A stretch of DNA of 64,000 nt from Sulfurimonas sp. RIFCSPLOWO2_12_36_12 (lineage in GTDB: Bacteria > Campylobacterota > Campylobacteria > Campylobacterales > Sulfurimonadaceae): positions 1-64,000 of the forward strand of contig MIBZ01000060.1 in assembly GCA_001829675.1 (NCBI GenBank), in the 5' to 3' direction. Under the pieces are notes generated by a model that saw only the letters and a list, made by a program, of their open reading frames with translations, was not told where the DNA came from and ran no database searches. Of the stretch, positions 7,764 through 16,625 are shown in pieces (the stretch's first letter is position 1; each line of letters opens with the position of its first letter). The position numbers were made by a program, and so were the translations under genes.

Positions 7764-8557
7764 CTTCTGTTTGCAATTAATGATATTATAAAAATGAAGA
7801 GCACACAAAGCACTATTGTTGCACCTGAAGGAAGTGAAAAATAAAATGAGAGTGTCATTCCTGCAACCACACTAAGAAGTGCAAAAATAAGAGAGATTAT
7901 GACCGTTTTAAAAAATCCGACCCTAAACTGCAGTGCGGCAATTGTCGGGATAATCATAAGGGCACCTATCAGCAGACTTCCGACCACCCTGATAGAGAGC
8001 GCTATGATAACGGCTACCACGCTGACAAGCAGAAAGTTTAAAAGATTTACTTTAATACCGCTAGTTTTTGCCACCTCTTCATCATAAGCGATAAAATAAA
8101 ACTCTTTTGAGAAGAGCAGCAACGCGCCCAAAGAGAGCGTTCCAAAAATTGCAATAGTTACAACATCTTCACTGCTAACTGAAAGTATAGAGCCAAATAG
8201 ATATGAAAAAAGTGAGTTGTTAAAAGCCCCTCCAAGAGAAACGATAATCACGGCAATAGCAAGAGAACCGGAGAGTAAAATGGCAAGAACTGCATCGCTG
8301 TAAAGCGTAAAGGCGCTTCTTAGATACTCAATAAGCCAAGCGGAGATGACTGCAAACACGACAGCCATCCAAAGAGGATTAAAGCCTGCTACAAGACCGA
8401 CTGCAACACCGACCAAAGCTGAATGGGCAAGCGTTTCGCTTATCATAGAGTAGCGTCTTAAAACTATAAAAGTTCCGCTTACAGAGGCAAGTACGGCAAT
8501 TATTATGCCTGCCACAAAAGCTCTCTGCATAAAATCGTATTCAAATATTTCAAACAT
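7760..8557 (-). CDS. znuB: Zinc/manganese ABC transporter permease ZnuB-like
   Basis: A 265-residue permease of the ABC-3 family with about eight or nine membrane segments (GIIIAVLASVSGTFIVLRRYSMISETLAHSA is characteristic but split here by loops). It forms the membrane channel of a metal-ion importer with the ATPase and binding protein encoded just upstream. The start at 8557 lies one base after the znuC stop codon; a longer reading to 8596 would overlap znuC. Confidence 0.85.
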   Translation of the reverse strand: MFEIFEYDFMQRAFVAGIIIAVLASVSGTFIVLRRYSMISETLAHSALVGVAVGLVAGFNPLWMAVVFAVISAWLIEYLRSAFTLYSDAVLAILLSGSLAIAVIIVSLGGAFNNSLFSYLFGSILSVSSEDVVTIAIFGTLSLGALLLFSKEFYFIAYDEEVAKTSGIKVNLLNFLLVSVVAVIIALSIRVVGSLLIGALMIIPTIAALQFRVGFFKTVIISLIFALLSVVAGMTLSFYFSLPSGATIVLCVLFIFIISLIANRR

Positions 8558-8558
8558 A

Positions 8559-9323
8559 TCAGTGCTCGTGCTTGTGAACATGTAAAAGGTGAGCATCGAT
8601 GCCGTAAAGCTCGCTCATCTCTTGGCAACTTAGAGTCTGTTTTGGATTATTACAGATTATTGCCTTTTGATTTATCGTAAACAGTCTTGCTATGTCATCT
8701 GCAATCACGCCTATATCATGTGTGATAAATACGATAGTAATACCCTCTTGCTGATTTAACTCTCTAAGCAGAGCATAGAAATTTTTTTGTGATGCTACAT
8801 CTACACCGGTATTTGGCTCATCCAAAATCAATATCTCAGGTTTTGAAGCAAGTGCGCGGGCAATCATAACCCTTTGTCTCTGTCCGCCGGAGAGCGTTCC
8901 TATCATCTTATCTTTTAAATCGACAATATCCATTTTTACCATTGCATCATGAACAAACTGCTTATCCAACTCGCTAAAAGTACTAAAAATAGCTCTTTGT
9001 GATGTTCTCCCCATCTTTACAATGTCTAAAACTGTGGCAGGGAATGAAGCATCTACATGAGAAGCTCGCTGAGGAACATAGCCTATTTTATGCCACTCTT
9101 TAAAATTTGAGAGCTTTTTGCCATATATTTTCACCTCACCGCCTGTTGGCTTTTCAAGTCCCAACAACATTCTAATAAGCGTAGTTTTTCCGCCTCCGTT
9201 TGGACCGATGATAGCGATGTACTCGGAGCGAAAAATCTCCAAAGAGATATTTGATAAAATTGTTTGACCCTTGACAATAAAGCTCAAATTTTTAATATCA
9301 AAAATGGGAACGCTAAATTTCAT
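8559..9323 (-). CDS. znuC: Zinc/manganese ABC transporter ATP-binding protein ZnuC-like
   Basis: A 254-residue ABC ATPase: Walker A GPNGGGKTT, signature LSGGQRQR, Walker B ILILDEP and the H-loop in FITHD. The C-terminus is histidine-rich (HLLHVHKHEH), fitting a metal transporter. The start at ATG 9323 overlaps the znuA stop (ATGA); an in-frame GTG two codons upstream is less likely. Confidence 0.87.
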   Translation of the reverse strand: MKFSVPIFDIKNLSFIVKGQTILSNISLEIFRSEYIAIIGPNGGGKTTLIRMLLGLEKPTGGEVKIYGKKLSNFKEWHKIGYVPQRASHVDASFPATVLDIVKMGRTSQRAIFSTFSELDKQFVHDAMVKMDIVDLKDKMIGTLSGGQRQRVMIARALASKPEILILDEPNTGVDVASQKNFYALLRELNQQEGITIVFITHDIGVIADDIARLFTINQKAIICNNPKQTLSCQEMSELYGIDAHLLHVHKHEH

Positions 9324-10240
9324 TGGCACTTCAAAGCTTTAGATATTTTTTCCAGATTGCTTCTCATAATCTTCTCATAGCTAGGTTTTAGTTTTGCCTC
9401 ATCCGCGGTAATATTTCCTAACGGCTGGAGTACATCAACTTCTACTTTCGCCTCTTTTGCTATACTTTTTATAGCCTTATCGCTTGCAAAGCTCTCAAAA
9501 AAAACAGTACCTATTTTATGCTCCCGCACATGTTCAATCAACTTTATCATATTTTTTCCGTTTGGTTCAGCCTCCGGAGACAATCCGCTAAGAGCCTCAA
9601 CATGAAAACCGTATCTATCTGAAAGATAAGAGAACGCGTTATGATTTACAATAATTGTGTCAAGCTTGCATGTAGATAATTTTTCTTTGTAACTTTTGTC
9701 AAGATTTTTTAACATATTTATATAATTATCTCTGTTTTTTATATACAAATCCCTATTTTTTGGAAACATTGCAATTAGCTCTTTGGCAATATACTCCGCC
9801 GCCATTATCATATTTTGCGGGTCTTGCCAGTAGTGAGGATCAGTGCTGTTGTGGCTGTGATGAGTATCTTTAGCGTCGCACTGATGCTCATTTTTACCCA
9901 ACACTCTTAGTTTTACATGCAGACTTATATTTAGTGCTCTATTTTTAAACTCAAATCCCTTTATCCACGGCTCTAACGAAGCCCCATTATAAAGAACTAA
10001 ATCACTTTTTGATATTTTTATCATCTCTTTTGGCGATGGCTCGTAACTATGCACATCAACACCAAACGGAAGAATCATAAAAACTTCTAGCGTATCTGCC
10101 GCAATATTTTTTGAGATGTCATATAGGGAAAATGTGCTGGCTGCTATGGTTGGTTTTTGGTTTAACTCTTTTGCATCTGCCGATGATATTAAAGATATAA
10201 AAATAGTTATTATTATAAAAAATTTATTTCTAAAATTCAT
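9320..10240 (-). CDS. znuA: Zinc-binding periplasmic protein ZnuA-like
   Basis: A 306-residue solute-binding protein of the metal cluster A-I family, with a signal peptide (residues 1-23, ending ADA) and a histidine-rich loop (HQCDAKDTHHSHNSTDPHYW) typical of zinc-specific members. Other likely metal ligands are H in DVHSYEP, the NHNAF histidine and the acidic residue near the C-terminus. The start at 10240 has a GGGGA ribosome binding site and gives a proper signal peptide. It leads the operon znuA-znuC-znuB-bioC. Confidence 0.87.
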   Translation of the reverse strand: MNFRNKFFIIITIFISLISSADAKELNQKPTIAASTFSLYDISKNIAADTLEVFMILPFGVDVHSYEPSPKEMIKISKSDLVLYNGASLEPWIKGFEFKNRALNISLHVKLRVLGKNEHQCDAKDTHHSHNSTDPHYWQDPQNMIMAAEYIAKELIAMFPKNRDLYIKNRDNYINMLKNLDKSYKEKLSTCKLDTIIVNHNAFSYLSDRYGFHVEALSGLSPEAEPNGKNMIKLIEHVREHKIGTVFFESFASDKAIKSIAKEAKVEVDVLQPLGNITADEAKLKPSYEKIMRSNLEKISKALKCQ

Positions 10241-10264
10241 TATCGTCCCCGATATTTTTTTGAA

Positions 10265-10270
10265 ATTATA
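10265..10270 (-). promoter_or_regulatory. -10 box of the znuA operon
   Basis: TATAAT on the minus strand, 25 bases before the znuA start. It lies only 30 bases from the divergent secG -10 box, so the two promoters share the 10241-10350 spacer. No -35 match and no clear zinc-repressor site was recognised. Confidence 0.5.
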
Positions 10271-10300
10271 GCTTATTTTGCAACAATTAGTTTTTTTGGG

Positions 10301-10306
10301 TATAAT
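10301..10306 (+). promoter_or_regulatory. -10 box of secG
   Basis: TATAAT preceded by TTTGGG (pattern tttgggtataattcgc), 44 bases before the secG start. The same pattern tttgggtataatcgc occurs before typA (63121-63132), which suggests a preferred extended -10 in this genome. Confidence 0.6.
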
Positions 10307-10350
10307 TCGCCACTTTTTAAAATAGGGCAACCCCCTACAAGGATATATAA

Positions 10351-10731
10351 ATGACAACAAGTTTTTTACTTATTGTACAAATAGTTTTAGTCGTAATGTT
10401 AGTAATAGCAGTTCTGCTACAAAAGAGCTCAAGCATAGGTCTTGGTGCTTACAGCGGCTCAAATGAATCAGTTTTTGGTGCAAAAGGTCCGGCTAGTTTT
10501 TTAGCAAAAACAACTTTTATTATAGGTTTTTTATTTGTTGTTAACACGATAACTTTAGGCTATATGTATGCATCTGCTTCAGCTGAATCAGTAGTGGACA
10601 ATGCAGTGGAAACAACTAATGTTGTTGCTCCGTCTTCGATTGCACCTGTTATGCCTGCTGAACCTACAATGGCTGTTACAACTGAAAATAATTCTACAAT
10701 AACCGACAACAATTCTACAACACAAAAATAG
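10351..10731 (+). CDS. secG: Preprotein translocase subunit SecG
   Basis: A 126-residue protein with two transmembrane segments (about residues 3-23 and 52-72) separated by the SecG-type loop (LLQKSSSIGLGAYSGSNESVFG). SecG helps SecYE-mediated protein export. The C-terminal third is a low-complexity Ser/Thr/Asn/Pro tail, common in this class. It is followed by frr and pyrE on the same strand. Confidence 0.92.
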   Translation: MTTSFLLIVQIVLVVMLVIAVLLQKSSSIGLGAYSGSNESVFGAKGPASFLAKTTFIIGFLFVVNTITLGYMYASASAESVVDNAVETTNVVAPSSIAPVMPAEPTMAVTTENNSTITDNNSTTQK

Positions 10732-10826
10732 TTGCATCTTTTGCAACTATGACCATCCGGCTTCTTTTTTTTTAAACATTTCTCGCTACAATTACGCAAT
10801 TATTTTTCATATTACAAAGGAACAAC

Positions 10827-11384
10827 ATGCTAAACGAATTATTCAACGAGTGTGAATCAAAAATGAAAGCAAGTGTAAACCATATGCTAAGAGATTTCAA
10901 AACACTTAGAACGGGTAAGGTCACGACATCTGTTTTGGATAATGTTAAAATTGACTATTATGGAACCTTGACTGCGCTTGACCAAGTCGGCTCTATTTTA
11001 GTAGCAGACGCGACAACAATTATTATAAATCCATGGGAAAAAAATCTTCTCCAAATGATTGAGAGCGCAATATCAAAAGCAAATATCGGCGCAAACCCAA
11101 ACAACGACGGCAATCAAATCAAACTATTTTTTCCGGCAATGACGGTTGAGCAGAGACAAGAGTCTGCAAAACAGATGAGAATCATGGGCGAGCATGCGAA
11201 AGTTGCTATTAGAAATGATAGAAAAAATGCAAACGACAAGGTTAAAAAACTTGAAAAAGATAAAGAGATAACGGTAGATGAGTCAAAATCCGCTCAAGAC
11301 AATATACAAAAAATAACTGACAAATTTATTGTTGAAGTTGACGGCATATTGAAAACAAAAGAAGCAGAAATACTAAAGGTATAA
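10827..11384 (+). CDS. frr: Ribosome recycling factor
   Basis: A 185-residue protein of full family length with the three-helix-bundle N- and C-terminal parts ([21 protein letters not shown] near the start; [20 protein letters not shown] near the end). With EF-G it splits post-termination ribosomes. It has a good ribosome binding site (aaaggaac) and is one base from pyrE. Confidence 0.97.
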   Translation: MLNELFNECESKMKASVNHMLRDFKTLRTGKVTTSVLDNVKIDYYGTLTALDQVGSILVADATTIIINPWEKNLLQMIESAISKANIGANPNNDGNQIKLFFPAMTVEQRQESAKQMRIMGEHAKVAIRNDRKNANDKVKKLEKDKEITVDESKSAQDNIQKITDKFIVEVDGILKTKEAEILKV

Positions 11385-11385
11385 C

Positions 11386-11994
11386 ATGGATGTCAAAAAA
11401 ATATATATGGATTCAGACGCTCTTTTAGAGGGGCATTTTAAACTAAGCAGCGGAAATCACTCACAGTTTTATCTCCAATCTGCAAAAGTTTTAGAAGATC
11501 CAAAAACAGCAAAACTGCTTGCAGATGCACTGGCTGTTCAAATCAGAGAGAGCGGTATTAAGATAGACACTGTTTGTGCTCCTGCTCTTGGCGGACTTAT
11601 TGCCGGTTTTGCCCTTGCTCAAGCTCTTGATTGCCGTTATATTTTTGCTGAGAGAGTAAATGGCGAGATGAGTATCCGCCGTGGATTTGAAGTGAAAAAA
11701 GGCGAGAGAGTTTTGATGTGCGAAGATATCATTACAACAGGCGGTTCCGCTATGGAAGCAGCCGCCGTTGTGAAAAGTCTTGGCGGAGAGATAGTCGGTG
11801 TTGCCGCTTTGGCAAATCGCGGTTTTTGCAAACGCCAAAACAGCAGTGTTGTAACAAAAGCAAACTGTAAACTTCCGCAAAACATTCCATTCTTTGCTCT
11901 TGAAGACTTTACATTTGAGATGTATGCGCCTGATGAGTGTCCAATGTGCAAAAATGGAAGCGAAGCTATAAAACCCGGCTCAAGAGGAAATTAA
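11386..11994 (+). CDS. pyrE: Orotate phosphoribosyltransferase
   Basis: A 202-residue enzyme with the PRPP-binding motif [14 protein letters not shown] (about residues 108-121). It converts orotate and PRPP to OMP in pyrimidine synthesis. The C-terminal CPMCKNG segment is typical of the longer PyrE type. It starts one base after the frr stop, so the two are translationally coupled. Confidence 0.95.
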   Translation: MDVKKIYMDSDALLEGHFKLSSGNHSQFYLQSAKVLEDPKTAKLLADALAVQIRESGIKIDTVCAPALGGLIAGFALAQALDCRYIFAERVNGEMSIRRGFEVKKGERVLMCEDIITTGGSAMEAAAVVKSLGGEIVGVAALANRGFCKRQNSSVVTKANCKLPQNIPFFALEDFTFEMYAPDECPMCKNGSEAIKPGSRGN

Positions 11995-12018
11995 ATAGCA
12001 CCTTTAAAAGTATCATTT

Positions 12019-13125
12019 GTGAAACTTATTACACTATTTTTTGTTTTTGCACTTAGCAGTTTAAACCTAAGTGCGGCAACCGTAACAGACGATGATGAAA
12101 AACTAAAAAAGATGATTGGCAGAATGTTAATTGTCGGATTTCCTGATGAAGTGGTTGACGAAAATAGCCCCATTGCAAGACAGATAAAAAGCTATGAACT
12201 CGGCGGAGTAATTCTCTTTGACCGCTTCTACAATGACAGAAACAAAACAAAAAATATAAGCTCTCCAGAGCAGCTGCAACTCTTAACTTCAAAACTAAAA
12301 TCTTTCTCAAGCAAACCTCTTCTGATATCAGTTGACCAAGAGGGCGGAAAAGTCGCAAGACTCAAACCTGCATACGGATTTGAAGCGACACCATCGGCAA
12401 AAGTAGTCTCTGAACTAGATGAATATATGACAAAACATATCTACAACTCTTTAGCAAAAACACTTAAAAACAGCGGGATAAATTGTGATTTTGCACCTGT
12501 CGTTGATTTGGCAATAAACCGAGATAACAGAGTGATTGTCGGACTTAACCGCTCTTATGGAAGTGACTCTAAAGAGGTTGTAAAATATGCAAAAATCTTT
12601 ATGAACTCACTAAAAAATGAGAAGATTATCAGCGTATTAAAGCATTTTCCGGGGCATGGCTCATCGCTAAATGACTCGCATGAGGGGTTTGTTGACATCA
12701 GCAACACATGGAGTGAAGTTGAGCTGGAGCCATACGAAAAGCTTATAAAATCAGGCGATGTTTCCATGATAATGACGGCTCATGTCTTTAACTCAGAACT
12801 TGATGATGTTTATCCTGCAACCCTCTCATATAAGGTAAATACAGAACTATTGCGTGGAAAATTGGGCTATGATGGAGTAGTTGTCAGTGATGATTTGCAG
12901 ATGGGGGCAATTTTGAAGCACTACTCACTAAAAGAGATTGTTACTCTATCTATAAACTCCGGAGTTGACATGTTGCTTTTTGGAAATCAGCTTTCAACTC
13001 AAGATATCGATGAGCTTGTAGAGGTTATTTTGGCTCAGGTTAAAAGCGGCGCAATCCCGCTTGAGAGAGTTTTAGAATCAAACAGAAGAGTAGAGCTGTT
13101 GCATAAAAAAAATGAGTTGCAATGA
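12019..13125 (+). CDS. nagZ: Exported NagZ-like beta-N-acetylhexosaminidase (GH3)
   Basis: A 368-residue glycoside hydrolase family 3 enzyme. It shows KHFPGHG (208-214) with the Asp219/His221 acid-base pair, and SDDLQM (290-295), whose first Asp is the expected nucleophile. NagZ removes GlcNAc from peptidoglycan fragments. Unlike cytosolic enterobacterial NagZ, it starts with a hydrophobic segment (residues 2-20), so it is probably exported. The start is a GTG at 12019; no in-frame ATG gives the signal peptide. Its last codons overlap the symporter gene (ATGA). Confidence 0.85.
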   Translation: MKLITLFFVFALSSLNLSAATVTDDDEKLKKMIGRMLIVGFPDEVVDENSPIARQIKSYELGGVILFDRFYNDRNKTKNISSPEQLQLLTSKLKSFSSKPLLISVDQEGGKVARLKPAYGFEATPSAKVVSELDEYMTKHIYNSLAKTLKNSGINCDFAPVVDLAINRDNRVIVGLNRSYGSDSKEVVKYAKIFMNSLKNEKIISVLKHFPGHGSSLNDSHEGFVDISNTWSEVELEPYEKLIKSGDVSMIMTAHVFNSELDDVYPATLSYKVNTELLRGKLGYDGVVVSDDLQMGAILKHYSLKEIVTLSINSGVDMLLFGNQLSTQDIDELVEVILAQVKSGAIPLERVLESNRRVELLHKKNELQ

Positions 13126-14591
13126 TACAGAGCAGTTTTTCAACTCTTGACTGGCTTGTTTTTGCTCTCTATTTTTTAGTTATTACCGTTACTTCCGTAA
13201 TACTCAGCCGCACAAAGATAGAGTCATCGCGCGATTTTTTCATCTCCAAAAACCACATGTCGACATTTGCGGTTGCCATATCCGTGATTGCCACTTCACA
13301 ATCCGCTGCCACATTTTTAGGCGCTCCTGAGTACTCATATAGCCATAACTTCACTTTCATCGGCTTCTACATCTCTGCGGTTATCGGAGCTTTTTTTGTA
13401 GCTTTCGTGCTTGTTCCGAAATTTTACGAGATGAAGGCAGTTACCGTCTATGAGCTTTTAGAATTAAGATATGGCGAGAGTGCAAAAAAACAGGCAGGAG
13501 TGATGTTTTTAGTCGGAAGAATTTTGGCAAGCGGTGCAAGACTCTACATCGGCGCACTCGCAATCTCTATGATTCTGTTTAACGACATCATATTTTTTCA
13601 TGTCGGCATCTCCATTTTCGTTTTGATGGCAGGTTCAGTCGCCTACTCATATTTTGGCGGTATCCGCTCCATTATTTTAAGCGACATTATTCAAGCCGTC
13701 ACCTATGTAACCGCGGCGTTAGCAGTACTTATTTTTCTCTACTACTCTCTTGATGGGGTTGAGATTATAAAAACATTAGAAGAGCACAACAAGCTCGTTT
13801 TTATAGATACGACATTTAACGGAGATTTCAATATTTTTGGGCTTCTTAGCGGATGGCTTTTGCTAAATATTGCGGCATATGGGCTTGATCAGGATTTAAC
13901 CCAAAGAATTCTCTGCTGTAAAAACAAGCGAGAAGCCGCAAAATCGCTCTTTATCTCAACGCTTCTAACAGTTCCGATTGTTATGATTTTTCTGACAATC
14001 GGCGCGCTTTTATATGTTTTTTATTTAGAAAGCAGTGTTGTGCAAAACTTTCAAGGCGAAAAAATCACCATCTTTATGTATTACATTTTAAATGAGATGC
14101 CGGAGGGCTTAAGAGGCTTGGTAACCGTCGGAGCAGTTGCAACGGCACTCTCAAGCACAACCTCTGTTTTGGGTGCTATGGCATCTGTCGGGGTTGAAGA
14201 TTTATATAGACCGTGGAAGATGAAAAGAGGCAAAGTCGATGAAAAACACTTTATAAAAGCATCAAGGTTTGCGGTGCTTTTCTTTGCATTTGCCCTCTCT
14301 TTGATGGCTCTACTTAGCTACTTCTGGCAGCAATACGGCGACCTCTCTTTGATTAGTTTTGCACTCGGTGTTATGGCATTTGCCTACACCGGACTTTTAG
14401 GTGTCTACTTCGCGGCAATATTTACATCCAGAGGAAATGAGATTGCTGTTTTTTGGGCTTTATTTGGCGGGTTCGCCACTGTTTTAGCACTTCAGCCATA
14501 TACATTTGGTTTTAGCATAGGTTTCTCTTGGCAGATGGTTATTGGAACCGTTGTAGCATTTTCAATTATGCTTCTTGGAGCTAAAAAATGA
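13122..14591 (+). CDS. Sodium/solute symporter, probably for peptidoglycan sugars
   Basis: A 489-residue member of the SSS (SLC5-like) family with about 13 membrane helices and family-like segments (RDFFISKNHMSTFAVAIS, GAPEYSY, YELLELRYGE, ALSSTTSVLGAMASVGVEDLY). The substrate cannot be read from sequence. Its position between NagZ and AnmK, with ATGA overlaps on both sides, makes GlcNAc, anhydro-MurNAc or a related fragment the likely cargo. Gram-negative recycling in Escherichia coli uses AmpG instead, so this would be a different entry route. Confidence 0.8.
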   Translation: MIQSSFSTLDWLVFALYFLVITVTSVILSRTKIESSRDFFISKNHMSTFAVAISVIATSQSAATFLGAPEYSYSHNFTFIGFYISAVIGAFFVAFVLVPKFYEMKAVTVYELLELRYGESAKKQAGVMFLVGRILASGARLYIGALAISMILFNDIIFFHVGISIFVLMAGSVAYSYFGGIRSIILSDIIQAVTYVTAALAVLIFLYYSLDGVEIIKTLEEHNKLVFIDTTFNGDFNIFGLLSGWLLLNIAAYGLDQDLTQRILCCKNKREAAKSLFISTLLTVPIVMIFLTIGALLYVFYLESSVVQNFQGEKITIFMYYILNEMPEGLRGLVTVGAVATALSSTTSVLGAMASVGVEDLYRPWKMKRGKVDEKHFIKASRFAVLFFAFALSLMALLSYFWQQYGDLSLISFALGVMAFAYTGLLGVYFAAIFTSRGNEIAVFWALFGGFATVLALQPYTFGFSIGFSWQMVIGTVVAFSIMLLGAKK

Positions 14592-15694
14592 GTGAATTTT
14601 ACATTGGCATAATGTCGGGAACTAGTCTTGATGGGGTAGATATAGCTTTTTGTGAGATTAATAATGAGAGCTTTAAGCTTCTTTGCTCTGCTTCATACCC
14701 TTTTGACAAAAGGTTAAAAAATGAGATTTTAAGTGCCATAAACAAGCCGGTAACGCTAAAAATTGTAGGCGAACTTGACACTCGTTTAGGCAAAATGTAC
14801 GCCGACTGCATAGAGAGTTTTATAGCAAAGAGTGAGATAGATAAAAACACCATTATGGCGATCGGCTTGCATGGTCAAACACTTTGGCACGAACCAGACA
14901 GCAAACACCCGTTTTCAATGCAGCTAGGCAACGCAAATGTTATAACAGCAAAAACAGGCATTTGTGTTGTTAGTGATTTTAGACAAAAAGATATTGCGCT
15001 CGGAGGTCAAGGTGCTCCGTTTGCTCCCGCTTTTCATCAATTCTTATTTTCAAAATTAAATGCTAATGTTGCAGTGCTAAACATCGGCGGAATGGCAAAC
15101 TTGAGCATACTCGGCGACACGGTTACGGGTTATGATACAGGGTGCGGAAATGTTCTTATGGATTATTGGGTTTCACAAAAAAATGGTCTCTCCTACGATA
15201 AAGACGGAGAGTGGGCAAAATCTGGGCTTGTTAATGAGGACCTTTTAAAGCAGATGCTGCAAGAGCCATACTTTTTAAAAGAAGCTCCAAAGAGCACGGG
15301 TCGTGAACTTTTCAATGGAAAATGGCTTAAAAAACAGCTTGAGAATTTTGCTAAAAGAAATGCAAATACCGTCTATATGAAAAGCAGAGATACTCAAGCA
15401 ACGCTCTTGGAATTAACTATAAGAAGCATTGCGAATGAGGTCAAAAAGAGTATGGCGGAGCTGCTGATTGTGTGTGGCGGCGGCGGCAGAAATGTATATC
15501 TAATGAAGCGGCTTAAAGATGAACTAGCCGGTGTTGAGGTTGTTTTGAGCGATGAGGTTGGGGTTAGCAGTGAATTTATGGAGGCTATGGCTTTTGCATG
15601 GCTTGCGCATGAGAGAATACACAAAAAATGTGTTAAAATTTCGTCCGTTACAGGGGCTTCAAAAGATTCTATTTTAGGTGCTATTTATGAATAA
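14588..15694 (+). CDS. anmK: Anhydro-N-acetylmuramic acid kinase
   Basis: A 368-residue sugar kinase with the AnmK N-terminal motif GIMSGTSLDGVD (about residues 7-18) and later segments GLHGQTLWHEP, NIGGMANLS, DTGCGN and CGGGGRN. It opens and phosphorylates 1,6-anhydro-MurNAc, giving MurNAc-6-phosphate. Translation is coupled to the symporter before it (ATGA) and to AmgK after it. Confidence 0.95.
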   Translation: MSEFYIGIMSGTSLDGVDIAFCEINNESFKLLCSASYPFDKRLKNEILSAINKPVTLKIVGELDTRLGKMYADCIESFIAKSEIDKNTIMAIGLHGQTLWHEPDSKHPFSMQLGNANVITAKTGICVVSDFRQKDIALGGQGAPFAPAFHQFLFSKLNANVAVLNIGGMANLSILGDTVTGYDTGCGNVLMDYWVSQKNGLSYDKDGEWAKSGLVNEDLLKQMLQEPYFLKEAPKSTGRELFNGKWLKKQLENFAKRNANTVYMKSRDTQATLLELTIRSIANEVKKSMAELLIVCGGGGRNVYLMKRLKDELAGVEVVLSDEVGVSSEFMEAMAFAWLAHERIHKKCVKISSVTGASKDSILGAIYE

Positions 15695-16625
15695 AACAAA
15701 CGAGTGGTTGAAAACAACACTTTTTAAAAATTATACAATTGAGACTGCTTTGGCAGATGCCAGTTTTAGAAAATATTACAGATTGAGAAACGGTGACAAA
15801 ACAGCTCTTTTAATGGACTCTTCACTTGAGAAAGATTCTCTGAAATCATTTCTTGATGTTACAACAAGGCTTAAGGGTGCGGATGTATGCGCTCCTAAAA
15901 TTTTCGAGCAGAATATAGAAGAGGGTTATCTGATTTTAGAAGATTTTGGAACTACCCACTATTTGGATATTTTAAATCAAAACAACTTCAAAGCATTTTA
16001 TACAAAAGCTATCAACACAATTCTAAAGATGCAAAAAGCGGATGTAAGCGGCTTAGCGCTTTATGATAAAAAGTTTTTACATGTAGAGATGGATTTGATG
16101 CAGGAGTGGTACTTAGAAAAATTTCTGCATTTAACGCTGAGTGAGCCACAAAAAGAGCTTATTGCGACTACTTTAAATGCCATTTCCGATGTTGTGCTCC
16201 AGCAGCCTCAAGATGTCTTCGTACATCGTGATTTTCACTCAAGAAATATTTTGTTAAAAGATGACAAAAAAATTGGCATAATTGATTATCAAGATGCTAT
16301 GAACGGCGCAATTACTTATGATTTGGTTTCACTGTTAAAAGATTGCTATGTTGCGTATGAGCGAAAAGAGATTAAAAAACTGGCTTTAGAATTTCGTGAT
16401 AAAAAAGCTCTAAAAGTTAGTGATGAGACATTTTTGAAATGGTTTGATTTTATGGGAATGCAGAGGCATATTAAAGTGCTTGGAGTATTTTCGCGCCTCA
16501 ATATTCGTGATAAAAAAAACGGTTACCTAAAAGATATGCCGCTCACACTGAAATATGTTATAGACACGGCGGAGAGATACAGTGAAACCAAAGAGTTTGC
16601 TAAGTTCTTAAGCACTATAAAATGA
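15687..16625 (+). CDS. amgK: AmgK-like MurNAc/GlcNAc anomeric sugar kinase
   Basis: A 312-residue aminoglycoside-phosphotransferase-fold kinase with the catalytic loop VHRDFHSRNILL and the metal-binding segment IIDYQDAM. In Pseudomonas AmgK makes MurNAc-1-phosphate. The assignment rests on the adjacent MurU, which uses that product, and on the anmK context. The start at ATG 15687 overlaps the anmK stop; an upstream GTG at 15678 is less likely. Confidence 0.82.
   Translation: MNKTNEWLKTTLFKNYTIETALADASFRKYYRLRNGDKTALLMDSSLEKDSLKSFLDVTTRLKGADVCAPKIFEQNIEEGYLILEDFGTTHYLDILNQNNFKAFYTKAINTILKMQKADVSGLALYDKKFLHVEMDLMQEWYLEKFLHLTLSEPQKELIATTLNAISDVVLQQPQDVFVHRDFHSRNILLKDDKKIGIIDYQDAMNGAITYDLVSLLKDCYVAYERKEIKKLALEFRDKKALKVSDETFLKWFDFMGMQRHIKVLGVFSRLNIRDKKNGYLKDMPLTLKYVIDTAERYSETKEFAKFLSTIK

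Noticed and set aside
10728..10750. ATAGTTGCA/TGCAACTAT hairpin at the secG stop as a terminator
   Set aside because: The stem is AT-rich, the T run begins about 15 bases later, and frr follows closely on the same strand, so termination is doubtful.
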